A DNA stretch of 64,000 nt from Mycolicibacter heraklionensis (GTDB taxonomy: Bacteria; Actinomycetota; Actinomycetes; Mycobacteriales; Mycobacteriaceae), in NCBI RefSeq assembly GCF_001021505.1, contig NZ_LDPO01000004.1:124001-188000 (forward strand), written 5' to 3'. Shown here piece after piece: positions 27,649 through 37,129 of the stretch. A program made the translations under genes and the position numbers. Each line of letters begins with the position of its first letter. Within the stretch, counting starts at the first letter, position 1. The notes under the pieces are model-generated. The model was not told where the DNA came from. It did no database searches and worked only from the letters and a program-made list of their open reading frames with translations.

Positions 27649-28579
27649 CGCCGGACGCGCCGGCACCGCCGGCCACGCTCTGTTGCACCCACTCGTCGGT
27701 GAGCCGGGCGATGACCTCGGGGCGATCGATGACCACCCAGTGGCCGCCGTCGATGTCGAGCACCCGATGGTTGGCCGGGATCGATCCGGTGTACCGCTGC
27801 AGGGCCGGGCTGACGAACAGATCCAAGCGGGGCGCGAGCACCTGCACCGCGACATCGGTGGCGGGCAGCGGCCGCGACGGCTTCAGAAAAGGCCTCGGCA
27901 TGTTCGCGCGGTACAGGTTGAGCCCGTTGACGTAGTCGTTCTCGCCTCGGGGCATGGTCGGCTGCGGCTTGCCAGAGCGACCGATACGGTCAAGCCAGCC
28001 AAGGACTCTGACGCCCAGACCGGACCGGAAGGCCGCCTCGGGAACCCGCGGGGTCAGGAACAACCAGATGTAGCTCGACTCCAGCAGCTGCCTGACGACG
28101 TCGGCGAGCGTGCGAAGGTTGCGCGCCGAGCGCAGGAACCGGCCGGCGTAATCCAGGTGTGGACCCGAAATCGAGGTGTAGGAGCCGACTTTGGCCGCCA
28201 CGGCCGGGTCGGTGATGGCGGCCCAACCCTGGATCGAACCCCAGTCGTGGCCTAGGAGGTGAACCTGGTTCACACCCAGTCGGCCCAAGTGTTCGATCAC
28301 CGCGGCGACATCGGCGATCAGGTGCGGGAATCGGTAACCCGACCGATCCGCCGGCGCCGAGGACGTCCCCGCACCGCGTACGTCGTAGGCGACGACGTTG
28401 TAGCGGCCCGGGTGCTGTTCGATGAGCTCACGAGCCACCCCGTCCCACACGTGGTGGTTGTCCGGGTAGCCGTGGATCGCCAGGATGGTCGTCCGCTTCG
28501 GGTCCAGATCCGTGTAGGCGTGCACCGCCAGGGTCACACCGTCGGCTGACGTCACAGTGGTAGTGGTGGGGGTGGTCAT
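27629..28579 (-). CDS. Alpha/beta hydrolase (epoxide-hydrolase/haloalkane-dehalogenase type)
   Basis: About 316 aa. Motifs: oxyanion HGYPDNHHVWDGV, GxGxS-like VRGAGTSSAP, nucleophile elbow LLGHDWGSIQGW with Asp nucleophile (H-D-W-G, as in epoxide hydrolases and dehalogenases), and a C-terminal GGHWVVIDRPE carrying the His. A cap region (residues about 130-220) includes two Tyr-bearing stretches. It likely opens an epoxide or related ester. I chose ATG 28579 (MTTPTTTTVTSADG); the longer frame upstream overlaps the next gene without family character. Middle gene of a three-gene operon. Confidence 0.85.
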   Translation of the reverse strand: MTTPTTTTVTSADGVTLAVHAYTDLDPKRTTILAIHGYPDNHHVWDGVARELIEQHPGRYNVVAYDVRGAGTSSAPADRSGYRFPHLIADVAAVIEHLGRLGVNQVHLLGHDWGSIQGWAAITDPAVAAKVGSYTSISGPHLDYAGRFLRSARNLRTLADVVRQLLESSYIWLFLTPRVPEAAFRSGLGVRVLGWLDRIGRSGKPQPTMPRGENDYVNGLNLYRANMPRPFLKPSRPLPATDVAVQVLAPRLDLFVSPALQRYTGSIPANHRVLDIDGGHWVVIDRPEVIARLTDEWVQQSVAGGAGASGDDLRHA

Positions 28580-28614
28580 CGACTGCACTCCTCGTTGTTC
28601 GCCTGCGGTACCGG

Positions 28615-29523
28615 TCAGTGCGTGGCGCGGGCAGCGGGCGAAATGGCCAGGTAGTTGACCGCCTTCTCCACCCCGCCCAGTTGCGACGGGTGAAAACCCG
28701 GACGGTAGTAGGAGGCGATCGCGGGCAGGAACTCGAACGGCGAGGGCACCAGCCCACGGCGCGCAGCGATGAACCAGTCCCGCCAGCGCGGCTTGGTTCC
28801 GGCCGACAGTTGCGGGTCCACCTTGTACATGAACCGCAGGCCGCGCACCCACAACAGCAGCATCAGGGGGGTGACGGCCAACTGCGTACGGACCTGCCGG
28901 AAGAAGCCGGCCTTCAGGTGCTTCATCACGTCGAACGCGACAGCCTTGTGCTCGACCTCTTCGGCGCCGTGCCAGCGCAACATGTCCAGCATCACCGGAT
29001 GGGTGCCGATCTCGTCCAGCGCGGGGCTCTCCAGGACCCACTCGCCGAGAATCGCCGTGTAGTGCTCGACCGCGGACACCAGGGCCACCCGTTCCAGCAG
29101 CCAGCGCTGCTGACGGCGCTCACTCCAAGTCGGCCGGTCACCGAGCAACTTGTCGAACAGCCACTTGATCTGGCCGGTGAACGGCGACATGTCGACACCG
29201 CGGGCGGCCAGGTGGTCGACGACTGCGCTGTGCGCCTGGGAGTGAGTGGCCTCCTGCCCGATGAACCCCTGGACGTCGAGCCGCAGCTGGTCGTCCTTGA
29301 TCAGCGGTAGCGCCTGCTTGAACACCTCGACGAAGAACTCCTCGCCGGCGGGCAGCAGCAGGTGCAGCACGTTGCAGAAGTGGGTGACGAAGGGCTCGCC
29401 GGGCACGTAGTGCACGGGCAGGTCCGACCAGTCGAATCCGACGTCGCGGGCCTGCAGGACGATGCGTTCGTGGTCTAGCGATCCGTCGTGCGGACCCGCG
29501 GCGCTGTCGTCGACCTTGAGCAT
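28615..29523 (-). CDS. PF10118/COG3687 predicted metal-dependent hydrolase (first copy)
   Basis: 302 aa. All-helical protein with paired metal-ligand motifs EEFFVEVFKQALPLIKD ... FIGQEATHSQAH and WHGAEEVEHKAVAFDVMKH, resembling ferritin-like diiron carboxylate centres although the family name says hydrolase. A C-terminal hydrophobic stretch (AVTPLMLLLWVRGLRFMY) may touch the membrane. ATG 29523 follows a GAGGGG ribosome site; a TTG two codons upstream is less likely. It heads the hydrolase/ferredoxin-reductase operon, which would suit a diiron oxygenase with its electron donor. A second copy lies at 37130-38014. Confidence 0.85.
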   Translation of the reverse strand: MLKVDDSAAGPHDGSLDHERIVLQARDVGFDWSDLPVHYVPGEPFVTHFCNVLHLLLPAGEEFFVEVFKQALPLIKDDQLRLDVQGFIGQEATHSQAHSAVVDHLAARGVDMSPFTGQIKWLFDKLLGDRPTWSERRQQRWLLERVALVSAVEHYTAILGEWVLESPALDEIGTHPVMLDMLRWHGAEEVEHKAVAFDVMKHLKAGFFRQVRTQLAVTPLMLLLWVRGLRFMYKVDPQLSAGTKPRWRDWFIAARRGLVPSPFEFLPAIASYYRPGFHPSQLGGVEKAVNYLAISPAARATH

Positions 29524-29543
29524 GCCCAACCCCTCGTCAGATT

Positions 29544-29564
29544 TACAAACCAGTCTGATTTGTA
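29544..29564. promoter_or_regulatory. Candidate operator in the PF10118 operon promoter
   Basis: Inverted repeat TACAAA-N9-TTTGTA (29544-29549 and 29559-29564). On the minus strand it covers TTGTAC and TAAATC spaced about 16 bases, which could be the -35 and -10 of the operon starting at 29523. Its right half reads CTGGTTTGTA on the minus strand, nearly identical to CTGGCTTGTA in the repeat before the thiolase operon (48183-48200). A second pair, GGTACC-N3-GGTACC, lies at 29569-29583. No adjacent regulator gene. Confidence 0.4.
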
Positions 29565-29620
29565 CAACGGTACCACCGGTACCGCATTCACGAAATGGCC
29601 GCCGTTGTCACGGACAGGCG

Positions 29621-30094
29621 TCAGCGCCCTGACTCTGCCTTCTGCTTGAGCCGGTCCAGGGTGAGCCGGATGTGGTCGGCGTTGGCGGCGCTCCGATCGG
29701 CGACGCCGCTGACCAGCCGGCTGATCCCGAGGGCCCAGCGGGGCCGGTGGTCCCACGTGCTCTCGGTGACCTGGCAACCTCCATCGACGGGGGTGATCTC
29801 GTAGGCCCAGCGGGCCACCGGGATGACCGACGAGCGCACGTCGAAGGAGAACAGGCGGCCGGGTTCGGCGTCAACGACGGTGCAGACGGTGTTCCAGCTG
29901 TGCGAACCGTTGCGGTTGGCGCCGCTGAACTTCGCCCCGGGACGCACTGAATCGCCTTTGCGCCACCGCATGGCGACGGTCTCCTCGGCGCAGTCCGCCA
30001 AGGCGGACAGGTCGGTGATCAGCGCATAGACCACCTCGGGGGCGGCGTCGATGTGCACGGTGCCGGTTGCTGACGGGCCGGATGTATCAGTCAT
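29621..30094 (-). CDS. SRPBCC (polyketide cyclase/dehydrase-like) protein
   Basis: 157 aa. START/SRPBCC fold pattern: HIDAAPEVVYALITDLSALADCAEETVAMRW, then GAKFSGANRNGSHSWNTVCTVVDAEPGRLFSFDV, WAYEITPVDGGCQVTEST and a long C-terminal helix. These proteins bind hydrophobic ligands in a deep pocket; no catalytic residues can be assigned. It lies on the same strand as, and 97 bases upstream of, the PF10118 operon, and may have its own transcript. Confidence 0.85.
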   Translation of the reverse strand: MTDTSGPSATGTVHIDAAPEVVYALITDLSALADCAEETVAMRWRKGDSVRPGAKFSGANRNGSHSWNTVCTVVDAEPGRLFSFDVRSSVIPVARWAYEITPVDGGCQVTESTWDHRPRWALGISRLVSGVADRSAANADHIRLTLDRLKQKAESGR

Positions 30095-30125
30095 GCGGCG
30101 ATCATAACGACGCGGTACCGCCGGT

Positions 30126-31148
30126 TCAGGGTGTCAGAGCGGCGATGATCTCGGCGGCGGGAGCCGAGCGGGCGGTCCGGTAGGCGGTCCCGGCCCACAG
30201 GCTGGTCCCGTGCGGGTCGTCCAGGGCCACCGCCGCCGCCCGGATCGGGGTGGTCATGTGGTTGATCTCGGGGTATCCCACCGGAGCCACATCCTCGAAG
30301 GCCCGGGTGAAGTCGTTCTCCAGGCCGCGTGCGTAGCGGCCGGAGAACGCACACGTCACCGTGGTGTTGGTGAATTCCGGGTTGGTCAGGGCCGCACGGT
30401 GCGTCGGGTTGGTCCCGGCTTCGTGCGCCAGCAGCAGCGCGGTGCCGACCTGGGCTGCCACCACACCGTCGTGCAGTACCCCGGCCACGTCGGCCGCGGT
30501 GCCGAGCCCGCCCGCCGCCACCAACGGGACATGGCCGTGGGCGTGGGTGATCTCCGCCAGCACATGCTCCAGGGAGTCGGTGCCCGGGTGCACGTCCGGT
30601 GCGAAGGTGCCCCGGTGTCCGCCCGCCTTGGGGCCCTGCACCACCAGTGCGTCGGCACCGTGTCCCAGGGCGACACCGGCCTCGTAGGCCGAGGTCACCG
30701 TGACCATCGTCAGGATGCGCAACGCCCGCAGCGCCTCCAAGTCATCGGGCGACGGCGTCCCGAACGTGAACGACACCACCGTGGGCCGCAGGTCGGCGAT
30801 CACCTCGAGCTTCTCCGGCCAGCAGTCGTCGTCACCGAAGCGCGGCCGGCCCAGCTCCACGCCGTAATGTTCGGCCAGCGGATCCAGGAGGTCGGCGTAC
30901 TCGTCGAGCAGCACCACATCGGCGCCACTGGGTTGGGGCACAAACAGATTCACCCCGAGCGGGCCGCTGGTGGCCGCGCGCGCGGCGGTGATCTCGTCGG
31001 CCAGCTGTTGAGCGGTGCGATAGCCGCCGGCGACAAACCCCAGGCCGCCCGCCTCCGACACCGCGGCCGCCAGCGCCGGTGTGCTGGGACCGCCTGCCAT
31101 CGGCGCGCCGATCAATGGGACAGTGAGCTCAGAGAAGCTGAACGCCAT
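30126..31148 (-). CDS. Nitronate monooxygenase
   Basis: 340 aa FMN enzyme of the 2-nitropropane dioxygenase family. Motifs: GAPMAGGPSTPALAAAVSEAGGLGFVAGGY at the N-terminus, VVSFTFGTPSP, HGADALVVQGPKAGGHRG (catalytic-loop His) and VPLVAAGGLGTAADVAGVL phosphate-binding loop. It oxidises alkyl nitronates, a detoxification role in the cytoplasm. It lies upstream of pepR in position, as Rv2781c does before Rv2782c. ATG 31148, 15 bases after the pepR stop. Confidence 0.93.
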   Translation of the reverse strand: MAFSFSELTVPLIGAPMAGGPSTPALAAAVSEAGGLGFVAGGYRTAQQLADEITAARAATSGPLGVNLFVPQPSGADVVLLDEYADLLDPLAEHYGVELGRPRFGDDDCWPEKLEVIADLRPTVVSFTFGTPSPDDLEALRALRILTMVTVTSAYEAGVALGHGADALVVQGPKAGGHRGTFAPDVHPGTDSLEHVLAEITHAHGHVPLVAAGGLGTAADVAGVLHDGVVAAQVGTALLLAHEAGTNPTHRAALTNPEFTNTTVTCAFSGRYARGLENDFTRAFEDVAPVGYPEINHMTTPIRAAAVALDDPHGTSLWAGTAYRTARSAPAAEIIAALTP

Positions 31149-31163
31149 TCCCCTAGCCTGCCA

Positions 31164-32480
31164 TCAACCGGCAAGCGCCCGCAGACGGGTTGGCAGCGCG
31201 CCTTTCGAGCGGTAGGGACCCAGAACCGCGACGCCGTAGGGCTGTCGCAGCAGTTTATGGGCCACCGCGTTGACCTCGTCGACAGTGACCGCGGACAGCT
31301 CCCGCAGGGTGCGCGCGATGGGCCGATGCCGACCGTAGTTCAGTTCGGTACGGCCCAAGCGGTTCATCCGGGAACCGGAATCCTCTAGGCCCAGCACCAA
31401 TCCCCCACGCAACGATCCCTTTGCGATCCGGCACTCTTCGGCGGTGATGCCATCGCGCGCCACCGAGTCGAGCACCTCGGCCGTCACGGCCGCCACTTCG
31501 GCGAACCGGTCCGGCTGGCAGGCGGTGTACACCGACAGCGCACCGGCGTCGGCAAAGGTATCCACCGATGAGTAGATCGAGTACGCCAGGCCGCGGGTTT
31601 CCCGAACCTGTTGGAACAGCCGGGAACTCAGGCCCCCGCCCAGGGCGGTGTTGAGCACCGCCAGCGCCTGACGGTGCTGCCAATAGCGTCCGGGCGCGCG
31701 TACCCCCAGGGACATGTGCGTCTGATCGGCGTCGCGGTTGACCACGGTCAGCCCGGGCGAGCCCGGAACCCGGGCGGCGCCGCGCCGCGGCGGGGCGGGC
31801 TGCTGGCCACGAATCAGCCGGTGCCCGAAATGTTCTCGCACCAACGCCACCACCGTGTCGTGGTCGATGTTGCCGGCAACGGCGACCACCATGCGCTCCG
31901 GTGTGTAGCGGCGCTGGTGGAACGACCGCAACTGTGCGCGAGTCATCGTCGACACCGACTCGACGTTGCCGATCACCGGCCGTCCGATCGGATGGTCGCC
32001 GAACAGCGTCGACAAGAACACATCGCCCAGCGCATCCTCGGGGTCGTCATCGCGCATCGCGAGTTCCTCAAGGACCACGTCGCGTTCGAGGTCGACGTCG
32101 GCAGCCGCGCAGGATCCGTTGAGCACGACGTCGCTCACCAGCGCGACCGCCAGCTCCAGGTCGGTGTCCAGCACGTGGGCGTAGTAGCAGGTGTGCTCTT
32201 TGCCGGTGAAGGCGTTGAGTTCACCCCCGACGGCGTCCATCGCCTGGGCTATGCCGGCCGCCGTGCGGGTCGGGGTGGCCTTGAACAGCAGATGCTCCAG
32301 GAAGTGCGCCGCGCCGGCCACCGTGGTGCCTTCGTCGCGCGATCCGACGCCCACCCAGACGCCCACCGACGCCGAACGAACCGCGGGGAGGTACTCGGTA
32401 ACCACCCGCAGTCCGCCCGGCAGGGTGGTGCGTCGCAGGGCGCGCGACGGCGGGATGTCAGCTTTCGACAGCCGCGGCAT
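31164..32480 (-). CDS. pepR: M16-family zinc peptidase
   Basis: 438 aa. The inverted zinc motif HFLEHLLFK (HxxEH) is near residue 60, with the third ligand Glu in the downstream helix ([20 protein letters not shown]). The C-terminal R-Y motif region ([21 protein letters not shown]) completes the half-clamp fold. It resembles processing-peptidase-like M16 enzymes and acts in the cytoplasm on short unfolded peptides. ATG 32480 overlaps the gpsI end by 23 bases, so gpsI-pepR are cotranscribed, as in other mycobacteria. Confidence 0.95.
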   Translation of the reverse strand: MPRLSKADIPPSRALRRTTLPGGLRVVTEYLPAVRSASVGVWVGVGSRDEGTTVAGAAHFLEHLLFKATPTRTAAGIAQAMDAVGGELNAFTGKEHTCYYAHVLDTDLELAVALVSDVVLNGSCAAADVDLERDVVLEELAMRDDDPEDALGDVFLSTLFGDHPIGRPVIGNVESVSTMTRAQLRSFHQRRYTPERMVVAVAGNIDHDTVVALVREHFGHRLIRGQQPAPPRRGAARVPGSPGLTVVNRDADQTHMSLGVRAPGRYWQHRQALAVLNTALGGGLSSRLFQQVRETRGLAYSIYSSVDTFADAGALSVYTACQPDRFAEVAAVTAEVLDSVARDGITAEECRIAKGSLRGGLVLGLEDSGSRMNRLGRTELNYGRHRPIARTLRELSAVTVDEVNAVAHKLLRQPYGVAVLGPYRSKGALPTRLRALAG

Positions 32481-34734
32481 CGGCAGGCTCAGCGGACCCC
32501 GCGTCTGGGACTGGAGCGGCGTCCGCTGCGTCTTCTACGGGCACCAGCGAGATCTTGCCGCGGTTGTCGATGTCGGCGATCTCCACGCGCAGCTTGTCGC
32601 CGACCTTCACCACGTCTTCGACCTTGGCCACCCGCTTGCCCTTGCCGAGCTTGGAGATGTGCACCAGGCCGTCGCGACCCGGCAGCAGCGACACGAAGGC
32701 GCCGAAGTCGGTGGTCTTGACCACGGTGCCCAGGAACCGCTCGCCGATCTTGGGCAGCTGCGGGTTGGCGATCGCGTTGATCTTGTCGATCGCGGCCTGC
32801 GCCGACGGGCCGTCGGTGGCGCCGACGAACACGGTGCCGTCGTCCTCGATGGAGATCTGGGCGCCGGTCTCCTCGGTGATCGAGTTGATCATCTTGCCCT
32901 TGGGCCCGATCACCTCGCCGATCTTGTCCACCGGAACCTTGATGGTGGTGACACGCGGCGCGTACGGGCTCATCTCGTCGGGGGCGTCGATGGCCTCGGC
33001 CATGACCTCGAGGATGGTCAGACGCGCGTCCTTGGCCTGCGCCAGTGCTCCGGCGAGCACCTGGGACGGGATCCCGTCGAGCTTGGTGTCCAGCTGCAGC
33101 GCGGTGACGAAGTCCTTGGTGCCGGCGACCTTGAAGTCCATGTCGCCGAACGCGTCCTCGGCGCCCAGGATGTCGGTGAGCGCGACGAAGCGACGCTCGG
33201 TCTTGCCGTCGACCTCGACGTCGTCGGAGACCAGGCCCATCGCGATACCGGCGACCGGAGCCTTCAGCGGCACCCCGGCGTTGAGCAGCGCCAGCGTGGA
33301 CGCACAGACCGAGCCCATCGAGGTGGATCCGTTGGAGCTCAGGGCTTCCGACACCTGACGGATGGCGTAGGGGAACTCCTCGACGCTGGGCAGCACCGGG
33401 ACCAGGGCCCGCTCGGCCAGGGCACCGTGGCCGATCTCGCGGCGCTTGGGCGAACCGACCCGGCCGGTCTCACCGGTCGAGTACGGCGGGAAGTTGTAGT
33501 GGTGCATGTAGCGCTTGGACTTCTCCGGCCCGAGCGAGTCGATCTGCTGCGCCATCTTCATCATGTCCAGCGTGGTGACGCCCATGATCTGGGTCTCGCC
33601 ACGCTCGAACAGCGCGCTGCCGTGCGCCCGGGGGATCACCGCGACCTCGGCGGACAGCGCCCGGATGTCGGTGATGCCACGGCCGTCGATGCGGAAGTGG
33701 TCGGTCAGGATGCGCTGGCGCACCAGCTTCTTGGTGAGGCTCCGGTAGGCCGCGCTGATCTCCTTCTCGCGACCCTCGTAAGTCTCGGCGAGGCGCTCGA
33801 TGACCTCGGCCTTGATCTCGTCGGTGCGGTCGTCACGCTCGGCCTTACCGGCGATGGTCAGTGCCTTCGCCAGCTCATCGGTCGCGATGGAGGCCACCGC
33901 GTAGTAGACGTCCTCGCCGTAAGGCGGGAACAGCGGGTATTCGGCGGTCGGGCGGGCGGCCGCGTCGGCCAGCTCCTGCTGGGCCTTGCACAGCGCCGCG
34001 ATGAACGGCTTGGCCGCTTCGAGGCCCTCGGCCACCACGGTCTCGGTCGGCGCCTGGGCGCCGGCTTCGATGAGCTCGATGACGTTCTCGGTGGCCTCGG
34101 CTTCGACCATCATGATGGCGACGTCTGTGCCCCCGCCTGCGGCATCTACCGCACGTCCGGCCAGCACCATGTCGAACGCCGCGCGCTCCAGCTGCTCGAC
34201 GGTGGGGAACGCCACCCAGGTGCCGTCGATCAGGGCCACCCGCGCGGCACCGACCGGGCCGGAGAACGGCAGGCCGGCGAGCTGGGTGGAAGCCGACGCG
34301 GCGTTGATCGCCACCACGTCGTACAGGTCGTTCGGGTTGAGGCTCAGCACGGTCACCACGACCTGGACCTCGTTGCGCAGGCCGTCGACGAACGACGGGC
34401 GCAACGGGCGGTCGGTGAGACGGCAGGTCAGGATCGCGTCGGTGGACGGCCGGCCCTCGCGGCGGAAGAACGAGCCGGGAATGCGGCCGGCCGCATACAT
34501 CCGCTCCTCGACGTCGACGGTGAGCGGGAAGAAGTCGAAGTGCTCCTTGGGAGCCTTGCTGGCGGTGGTCGCCGACAGCAGCATGGTCTCGTCGTCGAGG
34601 TAGGCGACGACGCTGCCGGCGGCTTGCTGGGCCAGCCGGCCGGTCTCGAAGCGGATGGTGCGCTTGCCGAAGCTGCCGTTGTCGATGACAGCGGTCGACT
34701 CGAATACGCCTTCTTCAATTTCAATTGCAGACAT
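32458..34734 (-). CDS. gpsI: Polyribonucleotide nucleotidyltransferase (PNPase)
   Basis: 758 aa. Two RNase-PH-like domains ([88 protein letters not shown]) are separated by a helical domain, then a KH domain ([21 protein letters not shown]) and an S1 domain ([31 protein letters not shown]). It degrades RNA phosphorolytically and adds 3' tails in the degradosome. It follows rpsO after 303 bases and precedes pepR with overlap, the conserved rpsO-pnp arrangement. Confidence 0.97.
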   Translation of the reverse strand: MSAIEIEEGVFESTAVIDNGSFGKRTIRFETGRLAQQAAGSVVAYLDDETMLLSATTASKAPKEHFDFFPLTVDVEERMYAAGRIPGSFFRREGRPSTDAILTCRLTDRPLRPSFVDGLRNEVQVVVTVLSLNPNDLYDVVAINAASASTQLAGLPFSGPVGAARVALIDGTWVAFPTVEQLERAAFDMVLAGRAVDAAGGGTDVAIMMVEAEATENVIELIEAGAQAPTETVVAEGLEAAKPFIAALCKAQQELADAAARPTAEYPLFPPYGEDVYYAVASIATDELAKALTIAGKAERDDRTDEIKAEVIERLAETYEGREKEISAAYRSLTKKLVRQRILTDHFRIDGRGITDIRALSAEVAVIPRAHGSALFERGETQIMGVTTLDMMKMAQQIDSLGPEKSKRYMHHYNFPPYSTGETGRVGSPKRREIGHGALAERALVPVLPSVEEFPYAIRQVSEALSSNGSTSMGSVCASTLALLNAGVPLKAPVAGIAMGLVSDDVEVDGKTERRFVALTDILGAEDAFGDMDFKVAGTKDFVTALQLDTKLDGIPSQVLAGALAQAKDARLTILEVMAEAIDAPDEMSPYAPRVTTIKVPVDKIGEVIGPKGKMINSITEETGAQISIEDDGTVFVGATDGPSAQAAIDKINAIANPQLPKIGERFLGTVVKTTDFGAFVSLLPGRDGLVHISKLGKGKRVAKVEDVVKVGDKLRVEIADIDNRGKISLVPVEDAADAAPVPDAGSAEPADAAAVES

Positions 34735-35037
34735 GGAAGCCCGTGCGGCCTTTCCTGGTTCGTTCAGCTGTTTCGCAACGTCAGACGTGCGTCAGCCAAC
34801 GACCTGGATGCGGCTACGGTCGTCGATCGAAGCGGCCGGATCTTTTGAAGACGTACTTTTCAGACCCGGCTGCCACTACCGAAGACCGCCCGATGCAAGT
34901 CTGGCTGTTCGCAGGGACATGTCCCGTCGTGACGTGCCGGAGTGGCGCACGCGGATGCGGGGCCACACCGATGTCCGGGCCTGGCAGGCCCGGAACGGTC
35001 TCACTCTACACGGCAGCGGCTGACGCCGGCCGGAATG
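34735..35037. other. rpsO-gpsI spacer without a gene
   Basis: In M. tuberculosis lppU occupies this position as I recall; here no frame on either strand has signal-peptide or protein character, so lppU is absent. The spacer holds the 12-base perfect palindrome GGGACATGTCCC (34914-34925), a 9-base-pair hairpin just after rpsO (34974-34994) and the gpsI leader. gpsI leaders are sites of autoregulatory processing in other bacteria. Confidence 0.6.
34974..34994 (-). terminator. Stem-loop after rpsO
   Basis: TCCGGGCCT / AGGCCCGGA forms a 9-bp GC-rich stem with a 3-base loop, centred about 50 bases past the rpsO stop. There is no U-tract on either side, so it may be a weak or factor-dependent terminator or a 3'-end stabilising/processing hairpin between rpsO and gpsI. 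Confidence 0.5.
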
Positions 35038-35307
35038 TCAGCGACGCAGGCCCAGGCGCTCGATGAGCGAGCGGTAGCGCGCCACATCGGTCTGGGTCAG
35101 GTACTTGAGCAGACGACGCCGCCGGCCGACCAGCAGCAGCAGTCCGCGCCGGGAGTGGTGGTCGTGCTTGTGCTTCTTGAGGTGCTCGGTGAGGTCGACG
35201 ATCCGCTTGGTCAGCAGGGCGACCTGAGCTTCGGGCGAGCCGGTGTCGGTCTCGTGCAGGCCGTAGTTGGCCAGGATCTCTTTTTTCTGCTCGACGGTCA
35301 GCGCCAC
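35038..35307 (-). CDS. rpsO: 30S ribosomal protein S15
   Basis: 89 aa, the exact usual length. Starts [36 protein letters not shown] and contains the conserved [28 protein letters not shown] segment that contacts 16S rRNA h20-h22. It acts in assembly of the 30S platform. It is upstream of gpsI, the widely conserved rpsO-pnp order, and 118 bases downstream of ribF on the same strand. Confidence 0.98.
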   Translation of the reverse strand: MALTVEQKKEILANYGLHETDTGSPEAQVALLTKRIVDLTEHLKKHKHDHHSRRGLLLLVGRRRRLLKYLTQTDVARYRSLIERLGLRR

Positions 35308-35425
35308 GAAAAAATCTCCATCAATCGGTCCCGCGAATATGCAAGTCGGCGGCCACCGCGGACTGCAGCACGCCGAGGGGCGAGTCTAGCAGCGCCCTGG
35401 GCAGCCGTCCCAATCGCGCGGGCGG

Positions 35426-36403
35426 TCAGTCGCCGGAGAGCAGGCCGCGGGTTTTCTCGACATCGGTGTTCATCACCGCCACCAGGTCCGCCACCGAGTC
35501 GAACTTCTCCTGGCCGCGGATCCGGCTGACGAAGTCGACGGCGACGCGCTGTCCGTACAGGTCGGCGGTTTCGTCGATCAGGAACGCCTCCACGGTCCGG
35601 GCCCGCCCGGAGAACGTCGGGTTGGTGCCCACCGACACCGCGGCCCGGCAGCGTTGACCTGCGACGACCGTGCCCGGCACCTGACCGTGGCCCAAGACGG
35701 TGAACCATGCGGCGTACACCCCGTCGGCCGGAATCGCCGCAAAGGCCGACGGGGCCACGTTGGCGGTCGGGAAGCCCAGGCCACGCCCGCGACCGTCACC
35801 GCGCACCACCAGACCTTCGACCCGGTGGGGCCGGCCCAGCGCCTCAGCGGCGGCCGACACATCGCCGGCGTCGACACAGGATCGGATGTAGGTCGAGGAG
35901 AAGGTGACCGACTGGGTGGCGTCGGCGCGCTCGGCCACCAGCGACACCGATTCGACCCCGAACCCGAACTGCTCGCCGGCGCGGCGCAGGGTCTCGACGT
36001 TGCCGGCCGCCTTACGGCCGAAGGTGAAGTTCTCCCCCACCACCACTTCCACCACGTGCAGGTGCTCGACCAGCAGTTGGTGGATGTAACGGTCCGGGGT
36101 GAGCTTCATGAATTCGGGCGTGAACGGAATCACCAGGAAGACGTCGATGCCGAACTGCTCGACCAGCTCGGCACGGCGCGCCAGCGTGGTGAGCTGCGCG
36201 GGATGGTTGCCGGGGTAGACGACCTCCATGGGATGCGGGTCGAAGGTCATCAGCACCGTCGGCACGCCGCGCGCCTGGCCGGCCTTCACCGCATGGGCAA
36301 TCAGCTCCGCATGACCACGGTGCACACCGTCGAACACGCCGATGGTGAGCACGCACCTGCCCCAGTCTGTGGGGATCTCGTCCTGCCCCCGCCACCGCTG
36401 CAC
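35426..36403 (-). CDS. ribF: Bifunctional riboflavin kinase/FAD synthetase
   Basis: 325 aa, GTG start. The N-terminal adenylyltransferase domain has GVFDGVHRGHAELIAHA and TFDPHPMEV, with VVGENFTFGRKAAGN; the C-terminal flavokinase domain has RVEGLVVRGDGRGRGLGFPTANV and FLIDETADLYGQRVAVDFVSRIRGQEKFDS. It phosphorylates riboflavin to FMN and adenylates FMN to FAD. Divergent from the DtxR-type regulator with only 24 bases between starts. Confidence 0.97.
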   Translation of the reverse strand: MQRWRGQDEIPTDWGRCVLTIGVFDGVHRGHAELIAHAVKAGQARGVPTVLMTFDPHPMEVVYPGNHPAQLTTLARRAELVEQFGIDVFLVIPFTPEFMKLTPDRYIHQLLVEHLHVVEVVVGENFTFGRKAAGNVETLRRAGEQFGFGVESVSLVAERADATQSVTFSSTYIRSCVDAGDVSAAAEALGRPHRVEGLVVRGDGRGRGLGFPTANVAPSAFAAIPADGVYAAWFTVLGHGQVPGTVVAGQRCRAAVSVGTNPTFSGRARTVEAFLIDETADLYGQRVAVDFVSRIRGQEKFDSVADLVAVMNTDVEKTRGLLSGD

Positions 36404-36427
36404 GAGGACAGCCTAAACTGTCCCGTT

Positions 36428-37126
36428 GTGAGCCCTTGGGAGCAGTCGGATGGGCTGAGTAGCGTCGCCCAGGACTATCTGAAAGTCATCTGGACCGCCC
36501 AGGAATGGTCACCGGACAAGGTCAGCACCAAGATGCTGGCGGAGAAGATCGGCGTGTCGGCCAGCACCGCCTCGGAGTCGATCCGCAAGCTCGCCGATGC
36601 GGGCTTGGTGGACCACGAGAAGTACGGCGCGGTGACCCTGACCGACGAGGGGCGCCGGGCCGCGCTCGCCATGGTGCGCCGGCACCGCCTGATCGAGACC
36701 TTTCTGGTGCGCGAACTGGGCTACAGCTGGGATGAGGTGCACGACGAAGCCGAAGTCCTCGAGCACGCGGTGTCCGACCGGCTGATCGCACGTATCGACG
36801 CCAAGCTGGGCTTCCCGCAGCGCGACCCGCACGGCGACCCGATCCCGGCGACGGACGGTCAGGTGCCGACTCCTCCGGCCCGCCAACTGTGGGCGTGCGC
36901 CGAGGGCGAGACCGGCACGGTGGCCCGCATCTCCGACAACGATCCGGAGATGCTGCGCTACTTCGCCCAGGTGGGCATCAGCCTCGATGCCCGGTTGCGG
37001 GTGCTGACTCGCCGCGACTTCGCCGGGATCATCTCGATAGCCCTTGATTCGCCCGCGGGCTCCGATCGCGAGCAGGCCACCGTTGACCTGGGCAGCCCTG
37101 CCGCCCAGGCGATCTGGGTGGTCTAG
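36428..37126 (+). CDS. sirR: DtxR/MntR-family metal-dependent regulator (SirR/Rv2788-like)
   Basis: About 232 aa. N-terminal winged helix (AQDYLKVIWTAQEWSPDKVSTKMLAEKIGVSASTASESIRKLADAGLVDHEKYGAVTLTDEGRRAA), then the metal-binding/dimer domain (RRHRLIETFLVRELGYSWDEVHDEAEVLEHAVSDRLI, with His/Glu ligands) and a C-terminal FeoA/SH3-like domain. By homology it is the mycobacterial MntR-type manganese-sensing repressor. GTG 36428 is chosen because a -10-like TAAACT (36414-36419) ends 8 bases before it, consistent with a leaderless start. The gene between ribF and sirR in M. tuberculosis (Rv2787) is absent. Confidence 0.9.
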   Translation: MSPWEQSDGLSSVAQDYLKVIWTAQEWSPDKVSTKMLAEKIGVSASTASESIRKLADAGLVDHEKYGAVTLTDEGRRAALAMVRRHRLIETFLVRELGYSWDEVHDEAEVLEHAVSDRLIARIDAKLGFPQRDPHGDPIPATDGQVPTPPARQLWACAEGETGTVARISDNDPEMLRYFAQVGISLDARLRVLTRRDFAGIISIALDSPAGSDREQATVDLGSPAAQAIWVV

Positions 37127-37129
37127 CCC

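Noticed and set aside
32191-34848. An 885-codon plus-strand open frame opposite gpsI and pepR
   Set aside because: It is antisense to PNPase and M16 peptidase domains with recognisable motifs, and the translated product is Gly/Arg/His-rich without any family pattern.
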